64,000 nucleotides of DNA, taken from positions 124,001 to 188,000 of the forward strand of contig NZ_JAASAD010000007.1 in the NCBI RefSeq assembly GCF_012726175.1, in the 5' to 3' direction. A program made the translations under genes and the position numbers. The first letter of the stretch is position 1. Every line of letters starts with the position of its first letter. This DNA comes from Micromonospora sp. HNM0581. GTDB taxonomy: Bacteria > Actinomycetota > Actinomycetes > Mycobacteriales > Micromonosporaceae. Under the pieces are notes generated by a model that was not told the DNA's origin, ran no database searches, and was given only the letters and a program-made list of their open reading frames with translations. Shown in pieces: positions 1 to 8,681 of this stretch.

Positions 1-1965
1 GAACGCTGTCGCCGCGATCTACTCACAAAACCGGACATCAAGGCATTCGTCCTTGACGAACTAACCAACAACAGCGCGACGGTAGCGCTTCTCGGGGCAC
101 CCCAGATGTATCCGCTGCTGGCTGGTACCCAGCCGGATCTCTACCGTGCCTTCATGTGCCAGATCTGGGCGCACATGTCGCGCCGAGGGACCGCTGGCAT
201 GCTGCACCCGGACACCCACTTCGCCGGCGAGAAGGAAGGGCCACTGCGAGCCGCCGCGTATCACCGGCTCCGCATCCACGGCGACTTTGTCAACTCGGGT
301 CAGCGGTTTTTCCCGCGTCCGGTCGGCGACACGGCCCACTTCGGCATTCATGTGTACGGCCGCGAGAGAGAGATCAGCTTCGCCCATCTCTCGTGGTTGG
401 TGTCGGCCGATGCCCTGCGACTCTCCGGCGACCACGACGGTTCCGGAGACGTTCCGGGCATCCGGTTTATGAATCGCGAGTTCGATGAACGACCCCACCG
501 GAGCCGGGTCGTGACAGTGAACAAGGACGTTCTCGCGGTCTGGCGACGGGTACTCAATGAGGAGAGCCGGCCGCTCGACCAAGCACGGTTGCTGTTCCCT
601 GTAAGCACCGCTGAGATCCCCGCAATCGAGGCGCTCGCCTCGTATCCGATTCGCCTCAGTGCGCTGAGTCCACAAATCTCCCCCGGATTTCACAGCTCTG
701 GAGCCAAAAAGGCAAATCTGATCGACTACAACCGGGTAGATCCAAATACCGGACGGGAGTATCAGCCGAAGAGCTGGAGCGAGGTCGTCCTGAAAGGGAC
801 CCAGTTGGGCCTCGCCACTTCGGCATTTAAGCGCCACGACGCAAACAGCAACGATCCCTATGGCTTAAACATTGTTAGCCTGCCCATTGATTTCGTTCCT
901 GACACTGAATACGTGCCAGTACTTGGGCGGGAGGAAGCGTATCGCCAGGCTCATGATCATTGGATCGATCACGCCGAACTGGCACGTCTTCGCTCAGACG
1001 ACAAGGCGCAGGGCGACGCGCGGTCACTAATCGCCGAAATTGAGGACATTCCTGAAGGTGACGTCGACCCAAGGAAGGTCGAGACTATCCTCGAGCAGAG
1101 ATCTCTTCGACCATATACCGATTTCTTTCGCGTAGCATGGCGAGAAGTCATCTACTCTAACACTGAGCGAGGTCTTTACAATGCCATCGTGCCCCCTGGC
1201 GCAGCCCATACGCACAGTGTTCGCAGTGCTTGGATCAACGACAGCTACACAACGGCACTACTTTCGGGGATGTGGTCCTCGATCCCTCTCGATTACTTCC
1301 TTCGAATCACGGGGACGAAGCACCTCGATGTCGGCCGAGCAGGTAGCCTTCCGGCACCTTCGGCTGAACACCCCCTCGCCTCAGCGCTCCTCCTGAGAAC
1401 ACTTCGCCTCAACTGCCTTACGTCGGCCTACTCCAGCCTTTGGGAGGAGCTATTCGAGCCGGATTGGCCCTCGGCCGAAACGTGGGCCTGCGAATGGCCG
1501 GGCTTGGCGGCCTTGGCCGAGGTGGAATCCAAGTGGCAGCCTAAGACGCCATTGCGTAGCGAACGCGCCCGGCGAGCCGCGCTGGTTGAAGTTGACGCGC
1601 TGGTCGCGGTCTGGGTAGGGATGAGCGCCGACGCCTTAGTCGCCGCCTACCGCGGGCGTTTTCCTGCATTGCAGAAGTATGAAGCGGTGACATGGTTCGA
1701 CGCAGACGGCTGGAAGCTTGCCGGTAACGCCCGGACAATCGGTCAGCGACAGACAAAGGCCGCCTGGGCTCAGTTTGAGGCATACCAGAACGACAGGTCC
1801 GAGCCCAAGAAAGTTCCGCCACCTGAGGGCTATACCCCGCCGTTCTACAAGGCGGACCGGGTGGCTGAGATGACAGCGGCGCACGCGGTGTTCCAGTCGC
1901 GATTGGATGCGGCGATCGCCCGCGGGGAATGGGATCCGGTCACGCGGAAGGCGGCGAAGCAGTGA
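1..1965 (+). CDS. Eco57I-like N6-adenine DNA methyltransferase, C-terminal part (5' end outside window)
   Basis: The reading frame is open from base 1, so the start and probably the SAM-binding and NPPY catalytic motifs lie upstream; 654 codons are visible. The visible N-terminal part (LYRAF, a tryptophan helix, then GMLHPDTHF and a G..LR..AY step) resembles the segment that follows NPPY in Eco57I/PglX-type methylases, and the remainder would be the target-recognition and C-terminal region. Expected role: methylating host DNA in a restriction or anti-phage system. The gene ends in a GTGA overlap with the giant helicase gene, which implies co-translation. GC is visibly lower than in most of the window and leucine TTA codons occur at 865 and 1636, both consistent with lateral acquisition. 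The methyltransferase call is a motif-pattern inference because the catalytic motifs are not in view. Confidence 0.6.
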   Translation, partial: ERCRRDLLTKPDIKAFVLDELTNNSATVALLGAPQMYPLLAGTQPDLYRAFMCQIWAHMSRRGTAGMLHPDTHFAGEKEGPLRAAAYHRLRIHGDFVNSGQRFFPRPVGDTAHFGIHVYGREREISFAHLSWLVSADALRLSGDHDGSGDVPGIRFMNREFDERPHRSRVVTVNKDVLAVWRRVLNEESRPLDQARLLFPVSTAEIPAIEALASYPIRLSALSPQISPGFHSSGAKKANLIDYNRVDPNTGREYQPKSWSEVVLKGTQLGLATSAFKRHDANSNDPYGLNIVSLPIDFVPDTEYVPVLGREEAYRQAHDHWIDHAELARLRSDDKAQGDARSLIAEIEDIPEGDVDPRKVETILEQRSLRPYTDFFRVAWREVIYSNTERGLYNAIVPPGAAHTHSVRSAWINDSYTTALLSGMWSSIPLDYFLRITGTKHLDVGRAGSLPAPSAEHPLASALLLRTLRLNCLTSAYSSLWEELFEPDWPSAETWACEWPGLAALAEVESKWQPKTPLRSERARRAALVEVDALVAVWVGMSADALVAAYRGRFPALQKYEAVTWFDADGWKLAGNARTIGQRQTKAAWAQFEAYQNDRSEPKKVPPPEGYTPPFYKADRVAEMTAAHAVFQSRLDAAIARGEWDPVTRKAAKQ

Positions 1966-4900
1966 GGCCGACCCTGGAGGCGCGTGGACTGAAGGAGAGC
2001 CTGCTGCAGTACCTGTCGACCACCTACGCGCTGGCCGACGAGGGCGCCCGGGAGGCGCTGCACCGATTCCTCGGCAACGAGACGTCGGGGATGTTCCGTG
2101 GGCCGTTCCTGCGGATCAGGACTCCGTTCACCACGGCGGCGCCTGGTTGGGAGCAGCATCTGGAGTGGCGGCGAGAGGGCTGGACGCCGTACGCCCATCA
2201 GGCTCGGGCTTTTGCCCGGTTGAGCTCGGCGAATGGTCACGTGCCGGAGCCGACGCTGGTCACCACGGGCACAGGCTCCGGCAAGACGGAGTCGTTCCTC
2301 TACCCGATCCTCGATCACTGTCGCCGGGAGCGGGCTGCCGGGCGGTCCGGGGTGAAGGCGTTGCTGCTGTACCCGATGAATGCGCTCGCCACCGACCAGG
2401 CGCAGCGGATCAACGAGCTGCTTCTCGGGCACCGCGACGAGCTGGGCACCCTGACGGCCGGTCTCTACATCGGTGACCGGGCCGCGATCCAGTACGAACG
2501 GGTCTACACCCGGCGGCAGGACATGCAGCTGACCCCGCCGGACATCCTGATCACCAACTACAAGATGCTCGACCTGCTCCTTCAGCGGGTCGACGACGCG
2601 CCGCTGTGGCACGACGCGGACCTCCGGTACGTGGTGGTTGACGAGTTCCACACCTACGACGGCGCGCAGGGCACCGACGTCGCGATGCTGCTGCGCCGGC
2701 TCGCCGCCGTCGTGGGCGCCGGCGAGGAGGGCCGCCCGCTGGGCCCGATCTGCCCGGTGGCTACCTCGGCGACGCTCGCCTCGGCTTCAGACGAGCGAGC
2801 CACCGAGGATCTGTTGAAGGTCGCGACCGCGGTGTTCGGCACGGAGTTCACCTCCGAGGCGATCATCGGTGAAAACCGGCTCACCATCGACGATTTCATC
2901 CCTCTTCACGACATCGAGCCCCTACCGACCCCGACGCCTGACGAGCTGCTCGCTCTGCCGGACCCCACCACCGGCGATGATGCGTTACTGCTGCTGGCTA
3001 ACGCGGTGACCGGTGTCGAAGACCTCAATCAGGTCGAACTCGGGAAACGCCTCAAGCGGCACCTGTTCACGAAGGCGCTGCTCATCGCTCTCGAGGGCGA
3101 TGTGAAGAGTGGCCCGGACGTGCTGCGGCTGATGTGGCGTGCCGGCGCGCAGAGCTGGTCGTCGGCGATCACTCGGCAGCCGGAGAAGGCCGCCGCGGCG
3201 CTGGCCAGGTTCGTGGCGTTGCTCTCGTACGCCCGTGATCCTCAGTCTCCGCCCGGCGAGCTCCGGCCGTTCGTGCATGTCGAGGTGCACCAGTGGGCTC
3301 GGGCGGTGACCCGGCTGTTGCGTGGGGTGTTGCCGTGGCCGAAGGCGGAGTTCCGGTGGGACGTCGCCGGGACCCGCGATCCCGGCACCGATCAGGGCGT
3401 GGTGACGGTACCCGTGACGACCGCGACCGCCGGGCAGGCCGCGAACCTGTTCCTGCCGGCGGTCTACTGCCGGGAGTGTGGTCGCTCCGGCTGGGCGGTC
3501 TTCTCGCCGGAGAGCGACGACTGGGACGTCCAGTTCGACAGCTACAAGATCCGCCGGGCCTCGACGGGGCAGGACAAGGTCCGGATCCGCTACCTGATCG
3601 CGGCCACCGACCGGGAGGCCGCCGAGGGCGCCGGCCGCAACACGATGCGCGACGCCGGCCAGCGTGTCGGAGCACCGTCGGCGGCACAGGGCCCTGGTGG
3701 GACGCTGATGGTGCTGGACGCCGTCCGGCAGCGGCTGCGGCTACCGGACCCGGGCTCCGACTACAACGACGAAGGGCAACCCGCGCTGACCGCACGGGAC
3801 TCGACGTTCCTGCTGGTCAACCTTGGTCCGACGGCCAACACGGCCGCGGCAGAGGACTGGTGCCCGGCGTGCGGTGAGCGCAACGCCATCCGCTTCCTCG
3901 GCACCGGTGCGGCCGCTCTGGCCGCGGCGGCCATCACGCAGCTGTTCACCGCTGGCGAGCTGGACAAGGAGGCGTTCGAGGACAAGACCCTCATGTTCAA
4001 CGACTCGGTCCAGGACGCGGCGCACCGGGCCGGTTTCGTGGCGAACCGGTCGTACACCTTCTCGCTGCGGGCGTTGCTCGCCGCGCACCTGCGCCAGGAG
4101 TCCGCCACAGCTCTGAACGACCTGATCGCCGACGTGGTGTCTGCGACGACCGATCCGCAGACCCTCGCTGCGGTCGTACCTCCGGATCTGCATGGCCTGC
4201 TCGGTGTCGACCGCCTGCTGTCCGGCCGTGGACGTGGTGGCGATATCGCAACCTGGCAGTTGATCGGGCAGCGGCTGGCGTTCGAGACGCTGATGGAGTT
4301 CGGGTTCCGCTCCCGCAACGGCCGCACGCTGGAGCTCACCCGCACCGCGGCTGCGCACATCCACCTCGCCGATCCGGCCGCCGTCACGGCGATGGTCAAG
4401 GAGATCCACCTCGATCTGGGCCGGGATGGCCTGCCGATCATGGAGGCCGACGACGCCACCTACCTGGGTTTCGTCCGGGTATTTCTGGAACGGCTTCGCA
4501 GCCGCGGCGCTGTCTCGCACAAGTGGCTGAGCAAGTACATCGACGAGGCCGGGACGAGCCGGTACTTCATCTGGGGACAGCGTCCGCAGGGCATGCGAGC
4601 GTTCCCGAACCGGGTCGCGGCGCCGAAGTTCCTGCTCGCGGCATCGAAGAACGGCAGTGACTTCGACGTGGCCTCCGGCCGGCTGTCCTGGTACGAGCGG
4701 TGGACGGGCCGCACCCTCGGCCTGTCGCGGGAGGTCATCCCGGAGTTCTGGTACCGGCTGCTGCCCGAGCTGACATCGGCTGGGCTGCTGTCCGTTCGTA
4801 CCCCGAATGATTCCTCCGCCCGCATCTACGGCCTGCAACCGGGCAACATCGAAGCCCTGCTGCTGGACGACAGCCAGGTGCGGGAGGCTTTCGTACGCTG

Positions 4901-7900
4901 CCCGGTCTGTTTCTGGGAGCAGACGGTGCATCCGTCGCTGCTCGACCAGTGGCACGGCCAGCGGTGCCCGGCCTATCGGTGCCGCACCGGCCGCTTAATC
5001 GCCGGCAACCGGCCGATGGAACTCGGGCGCCACCAGCGTGACCGTGACTACACCCAGGACTACTACCGCCGGCTCTACCGGAAGGCGGGCACCTATCAGG
5101 TGAACACCGCCGAACACACCGGCATGCTCACCCGCCAGCAGCGGGAACGGGTCGAGCAGGCGTTCAAGCAGGGCCGCAAGCCCGACGAGACGGGCGTAGT
5201 GGCGTTCAAGAACCCGAACGTCCTGTCCTGCACGCCGACGCTGGAGATGGGTATCGACATCGGGGACCTCTCCGCTGTGGTACTCGCCGCGCTGCCTCGC
5301 CGACCAGCGGGCTACGCCCAGCAGACCGGACGTGCCGGACGGCGTACCGGCAACGCGTTCCTGCTGACCATCGCCGACCGCTCTCGGCGTGACCTGTACT
5401 TCCTGGATCAGCCGAAGGAACTCATCGCCGGGACGATCGTGCCGCCGGGCTGTTACCTGTCCGCAGTGGAAATCCTGCGCCGGCAGTACCTCGCCCACCT
5501 TCTCGACCTGGCCGCGGCCGGACGCCTTGCCCGCGCTGACGGCGTTGTACTGCGGGCGCTGCCGGACCGGGTGAACGCGCTGTTCGGACCGTCCGGGTTC
5601 CTCGTCGACCTGATCGAGGTCGTCATCACCCAAGCTGCCGAACTCGTGGCGGGTTTCCTCCGGCTGTTTCCCCGCGACGACGGCACCGACCTGTTGCCAC
5701 GCGGTGTCACCGAAGATGCACGTAACGATCTTATCGAGTACGCGTCACACGGCCTGCGGGCGGGGCTGGAGGAAGCCGAGCGGGAGTGGCGGCGCCAGGA
5801 CGAAGGGTTGCGGGCCCGGATCCGGACGATCAGCGAGGCGTACGACGAGCTGCACGACTCCGACCCTGACGAGGCGGATGAGAAGGCGATGTTGGATGCC
5901 GAGCGGCGTGCGCTCGGCAAACGGCTGATGGGCCTCGGCCAGACCACGGCGCAGGGTGCGTTGTGCGATCTGGGCCTGCTGCCCAACTACGCCCTGGTTG
6001 ACACGGTCACCACCCTCAACGCCACGTTGTACGGGCCGGACGGTGTGAGCCCGAAGGACGGCAAGACACCCCGGTACAAGTCGAAACCGGTGAGCTATCA
6101 GCGACCCCGCCGATACGCCCTGGAGGAGTTCGCCCCCGGCAACACCTTCTACGTCAACGGCTACCGCCACCAGATCACCGGCATCGACATCATCACGTCT
6201 GGCCGGCCCGAGTGGCATCACTGGCGCGTCTGCCCGGGCTGCGGATACATCCGCACGGAAGACGCTGTGCACGACCGGTCTGCCTGCCCCCGCTGCGACA
6301 GCACCTACATCGCCGACGACGGCTGCCTCTTCCAGGTCGTCGAACCGTCGACCGTGACTTCGCGTGACCTGCGGGAAGACGCCCGGATCCGGGACGACAA
6401 GGACGAACGCGACCGTCGCTTCTACACGGTCGTCGACGCGGTCGACTTCCCCGACGACGAGATCGCCCCCGGTTCGTGGCGGCACACCCACCAGACGTTC
6501 GGCGTCGACTACTGCCGGCGCGCGATGATCCGGCGCATCAACGTCGGGCCGGCCCGCTATGACGCGCCGCCGCGGGACGACTTCGCCGGGCACACCGTAC
6601 GGATCAATCCGTTCCACGTCTGCACGGGATGTGGGGCAACGAGCGCGGACGGCCAGCCGGTCTTCAATCTCGAATCGGACGCTCTCACCTCCTCCCAGAC
6701 GCGTAACCCACAGCTGAAGAATCACCGCCCATGGTGCCCGCTGCGCCGGGGCAAGCCGGACAACATCACGCAGGAGAAGGTCCTGCTCGCCCACCAGTTG
6801 CGGACAGAGGCGCTGCGCATCCTGCTTCCCGCTGCGGCCGCCGACGTCGACACCCGGGTGCACTCCTTCCGGGCGGCGCTGCGGATGGGCGTGGACCTGC
6901 ACTTCGGCGGCGACCCCCAGCACCTGGACACCACCGTCGCCTCCATGCCGGACCAGGCGAGCGGAGAACGCCGCTGGTTCCTGGTCCTCTACGACCGGCT
7001 TCCGGGAGGCACCGGCTACCTGGACCGGCTCACCAAGGCCGAAGACTTCCAAAAGGTGCTCTTGAAGGCACACGCCGCGCTGCTCGACTGCAAGTGCAAG
7101 GACGAGCAGCGCCGGGCCTGCCATCGCTGCCTGCATCGGTACACCCCCGAACCGCAGCAGGACCTTGTCTCCCGTAATACCGCGCTCCGGATGATCAGCT
7201 CGCTGCTCTTCGACGATGGCGGGTGGGAGACCGAGCCGGTCGCCAACACCCGGAAGATCGGACTGGACGGCCAACTCGAATCCGACCTCGAACAGCGCTT
7301 CCTCGACCTGCTGCGCGGCTGGGTGTCGGTTACCGACGACGTATCGCTCGACGAGGATGGCCACGCCAGCGGGCACCTGCGCTTTGCCCGCGGCACCGAC
7401 CTGGTCCACTGGCGGATGACTGCCCAGCAGCAGCTGCGCCGGACCAGGACCGACTTCACCTTCAACCGGGTAGACGGTCCCAGCCAGAGTGTCACCGTCT
7501 ACCTGGAGGGCTTCCGGTTCCACGCCACCCCTGAGCACAACCGCATCGCGTCGGACGCCCGGCAGCGGACCGTCCTGCGCGCCGAGGGCCACCGCGTCTT
7601 CCAGGTCACCTGGTCCGACATCGAGCTGTTCGAGCAGCGGCCGACCTCCACCCGGCCGGTTTGGCCGCCGTACTCAGGAACGGCGCAGGAGCAGGCCAAA
7701 GATGCTTACGAGGAGTTCGACGGCAACCGGGCCCAGCTGACCGGCATGATCTACACCGACCCGGTGAGCTCTCTGATCGCCTACCTGCGAGACCCCGACG
7801 AGCAGAGGTGGGCGTCAGCGGCGTGCGCCATGGTGACCGGACTGCTGGCCGAGCCAGGAACCGCTCTACTAACGGCGACGACCGACCGCCGGGAACTGGC

Positions 7901-8681
7901 CCGGACGCTCCGTGCCGAACTCAACGGGCTCACTGCTGGACAACCCGAACAGCCACCGCCTGCCGGGGACCCGGACGCCACGCTGCACGCTTTCCGGGCG
8001 CACGATCAATGCGGGCTGCCGATCATCGTCATCCTCGACGCCAAGGATCCGGACCACCCGCGCTGGACGGCGCTCGCGGCTCTCGACGACCGTGAGGCCG
8101 TACTCACCGGCGATGGCCACTGGCGGCGCTGGCGCTCGTGGCTCTACTGGACGAACCTCACCCAGTTCCTCGCGTACGCCGGCGGTGACGGGATCCAACT
8201 CGCCTACAGCACCGCCGCCGAACTCGACCTCGACACCCTCGTCGTCTGCGGCGGCGTCGGCGAACTCGACTCGCTGAACAGCCCGCCGCCGAAGCCGACG
8301 GTCAGCGTCGACAAACCCGCTGCGGCGACGTCCGGACCGCGGGACCAGCAGTGGGACGACGAGATCCTGGAGATCCTCGACGATGAGCCGGAACACGGCG
8401 GTGACCTCGGTGTTCTCGCCCGCAGGCTGGCCGACCGGGGCAAACGCGCACCTGTGTTCGGCTACGAACTCGGCGCCGGCCGCTGGCAGGTCGACTTCGC
8501 CTGGCTCCTGCCGAACTTCAAGATCGCAGTAGTGGCCCTGCACGGTGATGACACCGACGCACGGCACCGGGACGAGGCATACGCCGAGGAAGGCTGGACG
8601 ATGCGAACCGCGGCCGAGTGGCTCCAACACCTCGACGAACTCGAAGACCTGCTGCCCGACATGGAAGACTCCGAGTCATGA
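1962..8681 (+). CDS. Giant COG1205/DUF1998-type helicase with nuclease-like C-terminal segments (DruE/DrmAB-like)
   Basis: A 2239-aa SF2 helicase. Walker A GTGSGKT lies near residues 103-109, a DEAH-variant box DEFH near 229, ATSAT near 267 and the motif VI core QQTGRAGRR near 1120. A DUF1998-like region follows, with GGTGYLDRL and a cysteine cluster (CKC...C..C) near 1710-1727 typical of helicases with a C-terminal metal site (MrfA/YprA, DISARM DrmA-DrmB, Druantia DruE). Other CXXC pairs occur near 505, 970 and 1420. Residues about 1830-1886 (TDFTF, YLEGFRFH, then a VTW.D strand) and the last 80 residues (WQVDFAWLLPN, then a GW motif) look like PD-(D/E)XK or Vsr-like folds; that is inference. 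GTG 1962 is chosen because it overlaps the previous stop and has GGAAGG upstream. TTA codons occur at 2985 and 4995. Likely role: DNA translocation and processing in a defence system with the flanking genes. Confidence 0.85.
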   Translation: MRPTLEARGLKESLLQYLSTTYALADEGAREALHRFLGNETSGMFRGPFLRIRTPFTTAAPGWEQHLEWRREGWTPYAHQARAFARLSSANGHVPEPTLVTTGTGSGKTESFLYPILDHCRRERAAGRSGVKALLLYPMNALATDQAQRINELLLGHRDELGTLTAGLYIGDRAAIQYERVYTRRQDMQLTPPDILITNYKMLDLLLQRVDDAPLWHDADLRYVVVDEFHTYDGAQGTDVAMLLRRLAAVVGAGEEGRPLGPICPVATSATLASASDERATEDLLKVATAVFGTEFTSEAIIGENRLTIDDFIPLHDIEPLPTPTPDELLALPDPTTGDDALLLLANAVTGVEDLNQVELGKRLKRHLFTKALLIALEGDVKSGPDVLRLMWRAGAQSWSSAITRQPEKAAAALARFVALLSYARDPQSPPGELRPFVHVEVHQWARAVTRLLRGVLPWPKAEFRWDVAGTRDPGTDQGVVTVPVTTATAGQAANLFLPAVYCRECGRSGWAVFSPESDDWDVQFDSYKIRRASTGQDKVRIRYLIAATDREAAEGAGRNTMRDAGQRVGAPSAAQGPGGTLMVLDAVRQRLRLPDPGSDYNDEGQPALTARDSTFLLVNLGPTANTAAAEDWCPACGERNAIRFLGTGAAALAAAAITQLFTAGELDKEAFEDKTLMFNDSVQDAAHRAGFVANRSYTFSLRALLAAHLRQESATALNDLIADVVSATTDPQTLAAVVPPDLHGLLGVDRLLSGRGRGGDIATWQLIGQRLAFETLMEFGFRSRNGRTLELTRTAAAHIHLADPAAVTAMVKEIHLDLGRDGLPIMEADDATYLGFVRVFLERLRSRGAVSHKWLSKYIDEAGTSRYFIWGQRPQGMRAFPNRVAAPKFLLAASKNGSDFDVASGRLSWYERWTGRTLGLSREVIPEFWYRLLPELTSAGLLSVRTPNDSSARIYGLQPGNIEALLLDDSQVREAFVRCPVCFWEQTVHPSLLDQWHGQRCPAYRCRTGRLIAGNRPMELGRHQRDRDYTQDYYRRLYRKAGTYQVNTAEHTGMLTRQQRERVEQAFKQGRKPDETGVVAFKNPNVLSCTPTLEMGIDIGDLSAVVLAALPRRPAGYAQQTGRAGRRTGNAFLLTIADRSRRDLYFLDQPKELIAGTIVPPGCYLSAVEILRRQYLAHLLDLAAAGRLARADGVVLRALPDRVNALFGPSGFLVDLIEVVITQAAELVAGFLRLFPRDDGTDLLPRGVTEDARNDLIEYASHGLRAGLEEAEREWRRQDEGLRARIRTISEAYDELHDSDPDEADEKAMLDAERRALGKRLMGLGQTTAQGALCDLGLLPNYALVDTVTTLNATLYGPDGVSPKDGKTPRYKSKPVSYQRPRRYALEEFAPGNTFYVNGYRHQITGIDIITSGRPEWHHWRVCPGCGYIRTEDAVHDRSACPRCDSTYIADDGCLFQVVEPSTVTSRDLREDARIRDDKDERDRRFYTVVDAVDFPDDEIAPGSWRHTHQTFGVDYCRRAMIRRINVGPARYDAPPRDDFAGHTVRINPFHVCTGCGATSADGQPVFNLESDALTSSQTRNPQLKNHRPWCPLRRGKPDNITQEKVLLAHQLRTEALRILLPAAAADVDTRVHSFRAALRMGVDLHFGGDPQHLDTTVASMPDQASGERRWFLVLYDRLPGGTGYLDRLTKAEDFQKVLLKAHAALLDCKCKDEQRRACHRCLHRYTPEPQQDLVSRNTALRMISSLLFDDGGWETEPVANTRKIGLDGQLESDLEQRFLDLLRGWVSVTDDVSLDEDGHASGHLRFARGTDLVHWRMTAQQQLRRTRTDFTFNRVDGPSQSVTVYLEGFRFHATPEHNRIASDARQRTVLRAEGHRVFQVTWSDIELFEQRPTSTRPVWPPYSGTAQEQAKDAYEEFDGNRAQLTGMIYTDPVSSLIAYLRDPDEQRWASAACAMVTGLLAEPGTALLTATTDRRELARTLRAELNGLTAGQPEQPPPAGDPDATLHAFRAHDQCGLPIIVILDAKDPDHPRWTALAALDDREAVLTGDGHWRRWRSWLYWTNLTQFLAYAGGDGIQLAYSTAAELDLDTLVVCGGVGELDSLNSPPPKPTVSVDKPAAATSGPRDQQWDDEILEILDDEPEHGGDLGVLARRLADRGKRAPVFGYELGAGRWQVDFAWLLPNFKIAVVALHGDDTDARHRDEAYAEEGWTMRTAAEWLQHLDELEDLLPDMEDSES

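Noticed and set aside
5745..7592. Long minus-strand open frame of 615 codons opposite the giant helicase
   Set aside because: It is the antisense shadow of a strongly coding high-GC gene; no ribosome site, no domain, and the sense strand carries helicase motifs throughout.
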